Shown here piece after piece: positions 59,749 to 64,000 of a stretch of DNA of 64,000 nt. Every line of letters starts with the position of its first letter. Position 1 is the stretch's first letter. The DNA comes from QHXQ01 sp963788965 (GTDB lineage Bacteria > Acidobacteriota > Blastocatellia > Pyrinomonadales > Pyrinomonadaceae), in assembly GCA_963788965.1 (NCBI GenBank), contig CAWBIK010000006.1:620001-684000 (forward strand). The letters run 5' to 3'. Made by a program: the position numbers and the translations under genes. The notes beneath the pieces are model-generated. The model was not told the DNA's origin, did no database searches, and saw nothing but the letters and a program-made list of their open reading frames with translations.

Positions 59749-59937
59749 ATGTGTGATTGTGAAGATTGCAAACGAAAAAGGGGCGAAAGTAGTGGCGGCG
59801 TGGTGATGACAGTCCTGATTGTAATAGCAATCATCGGTGTTATAGCAGCGTTTGCCCCCATGATACTGGCAATTGCCGCTGCCTGTGTTGTGGGATTCAT
59901 GGCAATCGCCGTCGCAGGTGCAATATTTGGCGGATAG
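59749..59937 (+). CDS. Small Cys-rich membrane protein, passenger of IS element
   Basis: A 62-residue protein. ATG 59749 is chosen because GGAGG ends six bases upstream; ATG 59743 is also possible. It begins MCDCEDCKRKRGESSGG, with three Cys that could bind metal or serve in disulfides, followed by a hydrophobic segment (VVMTVLIVIAIIGVIAAFAP) and a second one rich in Ala/Ile. So one short cytoplasmic tail and two membrane helices. Not recognised as a known family. AT-richer than the host genes. Confidence 0.6.
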   Translation: MCDCEDCKRKRGESSGGVVMTVLIVIAIIGVIAAFAPMILAIAAACVVGFMAIAVAGAIFGG

Positions 59938-59979
59938 GCTGATAAAACTTTTGAGACTAAAACTGCTTCACACGGGTGT

Positions 59980-60930
59980 CTAGTGTGCGAGCAAGTCTTT
60001 CAACTCCCACACGCGCTTAGTAATGTTCGCTTGCATTGCTGGCGTGCAGCGCAGAGTCTTGTGGATTCTGCAAAAGTTATAGTAAGCAAAGTTCAACGCC
60101 ATTGCTGCCCGAAGGTTAGCCCACTTCTTACTAAAGCCGTTTGTCAGTCTCGTCATACGCCGCATAGACATTCTAACCGTTAAGTTCTGGCGTTCAATAT
60201 GCGACGTGCAGACCTTTTCCATATCAGGGTTGCCGATAACCGCAACAGGCTTTGCGCCGATACAGACCGAAGGCGAGTAACGGTGATCGTCCGCTTCGGG
60301 CGCGGCGTATTGTTTGATTAACTGCGCGTAGTCAACGCGAGTACCAAGCGCATAAGAGACGGCTTCAGGATAAGCACCGTAACCGTCTGTGGTCATCTGA
60401 AAACGATTGTTCGTGCCTTCGACAGCCTTATAGATTTTATCTAAGAAGATTTCCGCATCCTTCGCTTCACGTTTGCCAAGATGCCACGCAAAGACAAGCT
60501 TGGAATTGCTTTCCATTGCAATCCACGTATAAGCATTGCCTAAGCCTTCATCGTCTTTGCCGAGCCGCTTGCGTGTCTTATCTTTCATCTGCACGAAGCC
60601 CCAGATTTCATCGGCCTGCACGTCATCAACTTTGACGTTCCGCATATACTTCTCAAACAGCCGTTCGCACTTCTCGCCTGTCTTAACCAAGAGAGCGATG
60701 ATCGCTGTCTTGCCTACGCCTGTAATGCGTTCCGTCGAACGGATGCTGCAACCTTCAATAAGAAGATTCAAGACCATCAAAGCCTTGTCCATCGGCAAGC
60801 GCATATCATCAAGCGGCTTGTCATAAGGCACGATAGAAGTCTTACCGCAAGACAGACAGCGCAGGCGTTGATTACCTTTTCTATCCTTGCCGAACCTCTT
60901 TGTTTCACCGTTGCATTTGGGGCAGTTCAT
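59980..60930 (-). CDS. IS1-family transposase (single-frame DDE type)
   Basis: A 316-residue transposase. The N-terminus has a zinc ribbon (CPKC, CLSC) followed by a helix-turn-helix region (IEGCSIRSTERITGVGKTAI). DDE residues can be placed at Asp in VQADEIWGFV, Asp in TTDGYGAYPEAV, and Glu in HIERQNLTVRM, in the IS1-type spacing. One intact frame with no programmed frameshift, unlike Escherichia coli IS1. ATG 60930 is preferred to GTG 60939 because GAGAGG lies eight bases before it. A consensus promoter lies upstream, so it may be active. Confidence 0.92.
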   Translation of the reverse strand: MNCPKCNGETKRFGKDRKGNQRLRCLSCGKTSIVPYDKPLDDMRLPMDKALMVLNLLIEGCSIRSTERITGVGKTAIIALLVKTGEKCERLFEKYMRNVKVDDVQADEIWGFVQMKDKTRKRLGKDDEGLGNAYTWIAMESNSKLVFAWHLGKREAKDAEIFLDKIYKAVEGTNNRFQMTTDGYGAYPEAVSYALGTRVDYAQLIKQYAAPEADDHRYSPSVCIGAKPVAVIGNPDMEKVCTSHIERQNLTVRMSMRRMTRLTNGFSKKWANLRAAMALNFAYYNFCRIHKTLRCTPAMQANITKRVWELKDLLAH

Positions 60931-60960
60931 CCTTAGCACCTCTCTGTGTTGCTAGATGCT

Positions 60961-60989
60961 ATTATGCTTGACCGCTCAAGCATTGTCAA
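60961..60989 (-). promoter_or_regulatory. Promoter of the transposase gene
   Basis: Read on the minus strand: TTGACA (60984-60989), a 17-base spacer and CATAAT (60961-60966). This is the best sigma-70 promoter in the window. The spacer contains the palindrome GCTTGA-N4-TCAAGC, so a bound protein would block RNA polymerase. Confidence 0.7.
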
Positions 60990-61015
60990 TAGAAAAGTGT
61001 GCTTGAGCGGTCAAA
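60966..61015. promoter_or_regulatory. Paired inverted operator-like repeats at transposase promoter
   Basis: TTGACCGCTCAAGCA (60969-60983) and its exact reverse complement TGCTTGAGCGGTCAA (61000-61014) are separated by 16 bases. Each half contains GCTTGA/TCAAGC. One copy is in the promoter spacer and the other upstream of -35. It could be a repressor site or a hairpin. Confidence 0.6.
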
Positions 61016-61113
61016 AATAACCGTTGCGCCGCGCGCCGTTTTATGCGATACTGCGCGTGGAAATGGCGTAGGATGGCACGGCCTTGCGCTGCACCATCCT
61101 CGTTGAAAATAAG

Positions 61114-61199
61114 TACAGGAGGCGGGATTCGAACCCGCACGCTGCGTACACAGCAACGGTTTTCAAGACCGCCGCGGCTACCAGTTTCGCCACTCCTGC
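61114..61199 (-). tRNA. tRNA with anticodon TGA (Ser), leucine-like body, inside IS element
   Basis: An 86-base class II tRNA. Acceptor GCAGGAG/CTCCTGT, a 3-bp D-stem GCG/CGC with loop AAACTGGTAGC, anticodon stem GCGGT/ACCGT with loop CTTGAAA (anticodon TGA, codon UCA), a long variable arm with GCTG/CAGC, and T-arm GCGGG-TTCGAAT-CCCGC. The discriminator base is A, and no CCA is encoded. The D-arm and A73 are more typical of tRNA-Leu; serine tRNAs usually have G73. Identity is therefore uncertain: serine by anticodon, possibly leucine by body. Confidence 0.85.
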
Positions 61200-61208
61200 A
61201 CAAGCGCG

Positions 61209-61251
61209 TAAGCGGTGAGAGCGGGCCTTCTAATCCATCTCTCACCGCTTA
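61209..61251. terminator. Hairpin between hypothetical gene and tRNA
   Basis: TAAGCGGTGAGAG (61209-61221) pairs with CTCTCACCGCTTA (61239-61251), 13 bp perfect. It lies between the stop of the minus-strand hypothetical gene and the tRNA, and probably ends the former's transcript or sets a processing point. Confidence 0.55.
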
Positions 61252-61283
61252 TGTTTTTAGTGCTACATTTTAGCCACCATCCC

Positions 61284-61706
61284 TTATTTAGAAACGTATC
61301 TATAAACTGCCGGTTTAGGGCCTGAAGCTTCCTCTACAACCGCTATCGTGCCATCCTCAAGCAACCGTTTGATTGTTGTCCGCATAGAATCGGGCCTGAT
61401 AGTCCCCTGAAACTTCGGGTAGGTTTCTTCGACCTTACTGATAAGGTCGATACGGGTAAAGGTTGCCGGAAGTGTAGGTAGAATGTCTAGAGTTGCTTTG
61501 AGCAACCCTCTAACTCGCGGCGACCTGTCTCCGTTTTCGCCCGTTCTTGGTTTGCGGTGTGTTGCTGGCTTGACAGGGGTTGAGGTAGCGGGGGCTAATC
61601 CGTTCTTGCGCCGGAGCAACCCTAGAACGAGGTCTATCGCCTCAAGCTCCTTATTCCGATCCGCTTCAACTTGAGCTTTTAACTCAAGCACTTCCGCTTC
61701 GTTCAT
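61284..61706 (-). CDS. Hypothetical protein, IS passenger, possible winged-helix C-terminus
   Basis: About 140 residues. ATG 61706 (MNEAEVLELKAQVEADRNKE) is preferred; a longer frame reaches 61745. The N-terminal third is a charged helix, probably a coiled coil (to about residue 33). A basic Pro/Thr-rich linker follows. The C-terminal 75 residues (LLKATLDILPTLPATFTRIDLISKVEETYP, then MRTTIKRLLEDGTIAVVEE) look like a winged helix by pattern: three helices and a beta wing. No family recognised. It could be a regulator of the element. Confidence 0.55.
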   Translation of the reverse strand: MNEAEVLELKAQVEADRNKELEAIDLVLGLLRRKNGLAPATSTPVKPATHRKPRTGENGDRSPRVRGLLKATLDILPTLPATFTRIDLISKVEETYPKFQGTIRPDSMRTTIKRLLEDGTIAVVEEASGPKPAVYRYVSK

Positions 61707-61851
61707 AGACCGTATTAAAGCACGAAAAGATTTAAGGCGCAACAATTTAATTCGCCTAATCCGCTTTTAGTTTGTCGGGGATTGTCGGGATTAGTGAAGC
61801 CGCAATAAAACGGGCTAAAACGGGGCGGGATACAGGCAAGGCGGGCTTAGG

Positions 61852-62093
61852 CTACTTATCGTCCGGTTTGCCCCAACGGGCTTGAGCGGCTTTCTTGGCT
61901 ATCTCGCTACGCTTCTTTTTTGATAATTTCGCGGCGCGGGCCGGGTGCCCTTCTGCCCGCCGAGCCGTCCAAGTTCGACAGCGGCGGGATTCTTTTGCGG
62001 CTTCGCCTCTATCTGTTCATCGTCGGCCGTCAACTCGTCAACGATGCTCTTAGCAAGCTGCGCTTCATCTTCAATGCTTGACCGTTTAGGCAT
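61852..62093 (-). CDS. Small hypothetical protein with GRLGG motif (frameshifted)
   Basis: About 80 residues. The first frame reads MPKRSSIEDEAQLAKSI to KNPAAVELGRLGGQKGTR; after a one-base shift near 61943 it continues ARAAKLSKKKRSEIAKKAAQARWGKPDDK to TAG 61852. The joined sequence has the NPAAV-x-LGRLGG...KAAxARW pattern that I have seen in many small proteins of unknown function in soil bacteria. Basic C-terminus, may bind nucleic acid. Shift lies in a CCCGGCCC context and is likely a consensus error. Confidence 0.6.
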
Positions 62094-62146
62094 ACACGAA
62101 GTATGCCACAGGTCGGATCGGGAACGCTAGATATTTATTTTCGTGA

Positions 62147-62170
62147 GCAACACACTATCGCCCCACTACC
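62147..62170 (-). repeat. Right terminal inverted repeat of IS1-family element
   Basis: 24 bp, reverse complement of the left end except for one base (GGTA instead of GGTG). Followed by AAGCGCCG (62171-62178). Confidence 0.88.
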
Positions 62171-62224
62171 AAGCGCCGTTGGCCATTCACCATTGAGCGG
62201 GCCTTGTGTTAGTATCCGCGGTCA

Positions 62225-62793
62225 ATGGCGTTCGTCGAGAAGGCACGGATTATGGACGGGGCGCGGATTAACCGCGCTCTGGCGCGGTTGGCGTCTGAGA
62301 TCGTGGAGGAGAACCACGGGGCGGACGACTTGTATCTGGTGGGCGTGCAGCGGCGCGGCGTGCCGTTGGCGGAGCGGCTGGCGGATAAGATCGCCGACCT
62401 CGAAGGTCAGCGCCCGCCCGTCGGCGTCGTGGACATCACGCTGTATCGTGACGACCTGACGACGGTGGGCACGAATCCGATTGTGAACCGGCGGACTGAT
62501 CTGCCGGGCGGGGTTGAGAATCGTAACATCATCTTGATCGACGATGTACTGTACACAGGTCGCACTATCCGGGCGGCGCTGGACCAGTTGATCGACTTCG
62601 GCGGCCGCGTCGTGTGCAGTTGGCCGTGTTGGTGGATCGCGGCAAGGAGCATCGTGAAGTGCCGATTCAGGCCGACTACATCGGCAAGTTTGTGCCGACG
62701 AAGCGCAGCGAGATTATCAAGGTGATGTTGGACGACATCGACGGCGAAGAAGGGGTCGCCATTGTAGAGCGACCGGCGGAAGAGAGCGCATGA
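62225..62793 (+). CDS. pyrR: Bifunctional pyr operon regulator / uracil phosphoribosyltransferase PyrR (one frameshift)
   Basis: About 189 residues. Type I PRTase fold with MDGARINRALARLASEIVE, GVQRRGVPLAERLA, GVVDITLYRDDL and the PRPP loop ILIDDVLYTGRTIRAAL. Near 62600 one G is missing; with it the protein reads DFGRPRRVQLAVLVDRG, then PIQADYIGKFVPTKRSEIIKVML, ending at TGA 62791. PyrR binds pyr mRNA and attenuates transcription in response to UMP. An intrinsic terminator follows before pyrB, which fits that role. The IS element is inserted just upstream. Confidence 0.92.
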
Positions 62794-62797
62794 ACGG

Positions 62798-62824
62798 AGG
62801 CGACCCTGAGTGGTCGCCTTTTTT
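62798..62824 (+). terminator. Intrinsic terminator/attenuator between pyrR and pyrB
   Basis: AGGCGACC (62798-62805), loop CTGAGT, GGTCGCCT (62812-62819) followed by a run of six T. A second GCGACC copy at 62769-62774 could pair with the same GGTCGC, an alternative structure of the kind used in attenuation. It lies 5 bases after the pyrR stop and 24 bases before the pyrB ATG. Confidence 0.8.
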
Positions 62825-62847
62825 GTATCGGGCGCAGGGAAGACACG

Positions 62848-63957
62848 ATGGCCAAGAAAACTGAGAGGGACGGGCAGGCGGCGCGTGAAGTCGGGCCGGT
62901 GGGGTTCGCGCACAAGGACCTGCTCGGCATACGCGAGTTGACGGCCGCGGAGATCGTGCATGTGCTCGATACGGCCGAGACGTTCCGCGACATCTCGCAG
63001 CGCGAGATCAAGAAAGTGCCGACCTTGCGCGGGCGCACCGTCATCAATCTTTTCTTCGAGCCTTCGACGCGCACGCGCACCTCTTTCGAGTTGGCCGGCA
63101 AACGACTCTCCGCCGACACCATCAACATCAGCGCCGCGACTTCGAGCGTCACGAAAGGCGAGACGCTGCTTGATACGGCGCGCAATCTGGAAGCAATGGC
63201 CCCAGACTTCATCGTCTTGCGCCACCCGTCGGCCGGTGCGCCGCACGCACTCGCGCGCATCTGCCGCGCCGCGATCATCAACGCGGGCGACGGGGCGCAC
63301 GAACATCCGACGCAGGCGCTCTTAGATGCAATGACGATCCGCCAGCGCAAGGGGCGGATTGAGAATCTGCAAGTCGCCATCCTCGGTGACATCTTGCACT
63401 CGCGCGTCGCACGCTCGAACTTGCACTTGTTGACGAAACTCGGCGCGCGTGTGCGCCTCGCAGGGCCGGGGCCGCTGACGCCGCCGGAGTTTGCGACGTT
63501 GATTGACGGCGGCGCGGTCACTATCTCGCAACAGATTGAAGAGGCCGTGGCAGACGCGGACGTGGTGATGGTCTTGCGTATCCAACGTGAACGACAAGAC
63601 GCGGCCTTCTTTCCGTCTCTGCGCGAGTACGCGGTTCACTACGGTCTGAACTTGAAGCGGCTGAGCGCGGCCAAGCCCGACGCCATCGTGATGCATCCGG
63701 GGCCGATGAATCGCGGCATAGAGATCGCTTCGGACGTGGCCGACGGCACGCGCTCGCTCATACTCGATCAAGTTTCCAACGGCCTCGCCGTCCGCATGGC
63801 TGTGCTCTACCTGCTCGCGGGCGGCGCGCAGGCTACGCAGACGACACAGACGCAAACCGAGTCTGCCGAAGCGTCTGAGCGCCGGCGCACCGGCACAAGC
63901 AGACGCGCGGCGCAACTCACAGACGCACAACTCGTCCCACTCGGCCAACTAGAATGA
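62848..63957 (+). CDS. pyrB: Aspartate carbamoyltransferase catalytic subunit PyrB
   Basis: A 369-residue enzyme that makes carbamoyl-aspartate, the committed step of pyrimidine synthesis. Carbamoyl phosphate site FFEPSTRTRTSFELAGKRL, HPSAGAPHALA, GDGAHEHPTQALLD, ILGDILHSRVARSN and HPGPMNRGIEI. It carries about 45 extra C-terminal residues (Thr/Gln-rich then Arg-rich), absent from typical PyrB of about 310 residues. The stop overlaps the next start in ATGA. Confidence 0.96.
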   Translation: MAKKTERDGQAAREVGPVGFAHKDLLGIRELTAAEIVHVLDTAETFRDISQREIKKVPTLRGRTVINLFFEPSTRTRTSFELAGKRLSADTINISAATSSVTKGETLLDTARNLEAMAPDFIVLRHPSAGAPHALARICRAAIINAGDGAHEHPTQALLDAMTIRQRKGRIENLQVAILGDILHSRVARSNLHLLTKLGARVRLAGPGPLTPPEFATLIDGGAVTISQQIEEAVADADVVMVLRIQRERQDAAFFPSLREYAVHYGLNLKRLSAAKPDAIVMHPGPMNRGIEIASDVADGTRSLILDQVSNGLAVRMAVLYLLAGGAQATQTTQTQTESAEASERRRTGTSRRAAQLTDAQLVPLGQLE

Positions 63958-64000
63958 AACTGCTCATCGCCAACGGCTACGTGATCGATCCCACGCAAGG
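63954..64000 (+). CDS. pyrC: Dihydroorotase PyrC, 5' end only
   Basis: ATG 63954 overlaps the pyrB stop (ATGA). The 15 codons in the window read MKLLIANGYVIDPTQ, the usual start of type I dihydroorotases and their relatives. The gene runs off the window. Assignment rests on the start and on the pyrR-pyrB-pyrC order. Confidence 0.75.
   Translation, partial: MKLLIANGYVIDPTQ

Larger units (their letters stand above)
59607..62170. mobile_element. IS1-family element with passenger genes and a tRNA (2564 bp)
   Basis: Bounded by 24-bp terminal inverted repeats: left 59607-59630 and right 62147-62170, identical at 23 of 24 positions when the right one is reverse-complemented (the fourth base differs). 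Both begin GGT.GTGGGGCGATAG reading inward. The flanks carry an 8-bp direct repeat AAGCGCCG (59599-59606 and 62171-62178), the expected target duplication. Base composition inside is clearly less GC-rich than outside. Contents: a small Cys-rich membrane protein (+), a DDE transposase (-), a tRNA (-) and two small hypothetical genes (-). IS1 relatives have 15-30 bp ends starting GGT and 8-9 bp duplications. The element sits 54 bases before pyrR. Confidence 0.88.

Noticed and set aside
61114..61199. tRNA-Sec as the identity of the IS-borne tRNA
   Set aside because: The anticodon is TGA (reads UCA), not TCA (reads UGA), and the acceptor plus T-stem length is that of an ordinary class II tRNA.

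Overview
The window is 64 kb of GC-rich (about 60-65% by eye), gene-dense DNA from a diderm bacterium, most likely an acidobacterium of the Blastocatellia type. The inference rests on two very large Oar-like TonB-dependent receptors with N-terminal carboxypeptidase-regulatory domains, an lptCA-lptB-rpoN-hpf cluster (outer membrane LPS export), TPR-CHAT and NB-ARC/TPR proteins, and many secreted proteins. No rRNA or taxonomic marker is present, so this remains an inference.

Layout. 0.4-8 kb: a secreted DUF4214 protein, a secreted TPR-CHAT protease-like protein, and a convergent sigma/anti-sigma pair. 8.1-8.7 kb: an AhpD-like gene interrupted by one in-frame TGA that is best read as selenocysteine (CxxU, with a SECIS-like hairpin directly after it). 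8.8-14.2 kb: an FxsC-like TIR protein and an FxsT-like ParA/TIR/NB-ARC/TPR protein, without a recognisable FxsA/FxsB. 14.6-36.3 kb: housekeeping genes ftsY, ribD, rsmA, a hybrid histidine kinase, rnj, an ACT protein, an SDR, uppP, a PilZ-like protein, recJ, lptCA (fused), lptB, rpoN, hpf, tRNA-Arg(CCT) and an M28 peptidase. 36.4-40 kb: a secreted NucA-type nuclease with an adjacent NuiA-type inhibitor. 40.4-47.2 kb: a UmuD-like S24 peptidase, then a sodium:solute symporter, a NagZ-like GH3 and an AmiE-like/NamZ fusion that together look like a peptidoglycan amino-sugar recovery cluster, all broken by many single-base frameshifts. 47.3-59.5 kb: S1/P1 nuclease, PabB-PabC fusion, two Oar-like receptors and nagA. 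59.6-62.2 kb: a complete IS1-family element with 24-bp terminal inverted repeats and an 8-bp target duplication; besides the transposase it carries a small Cys-rich membrane protein, two small hypothetical proteins and a serine-anticodon tRNA with leucine-like body features. 62.2-64 kb: pyrR, an intrinsic terminator/attenuator, pyrB and the start of pyrC.

Two features cut across the window. Many conserved genes carry single-base frameshifts, mostly in short G or C runs, which look like consensus errors rather than decay; coordinates for those genes span all fragments. At least nine gene ends carry long palindromes built from tandem short words, including a dispersed family related to AACCACAAAGACACGAAG; several overlap the stop codon.
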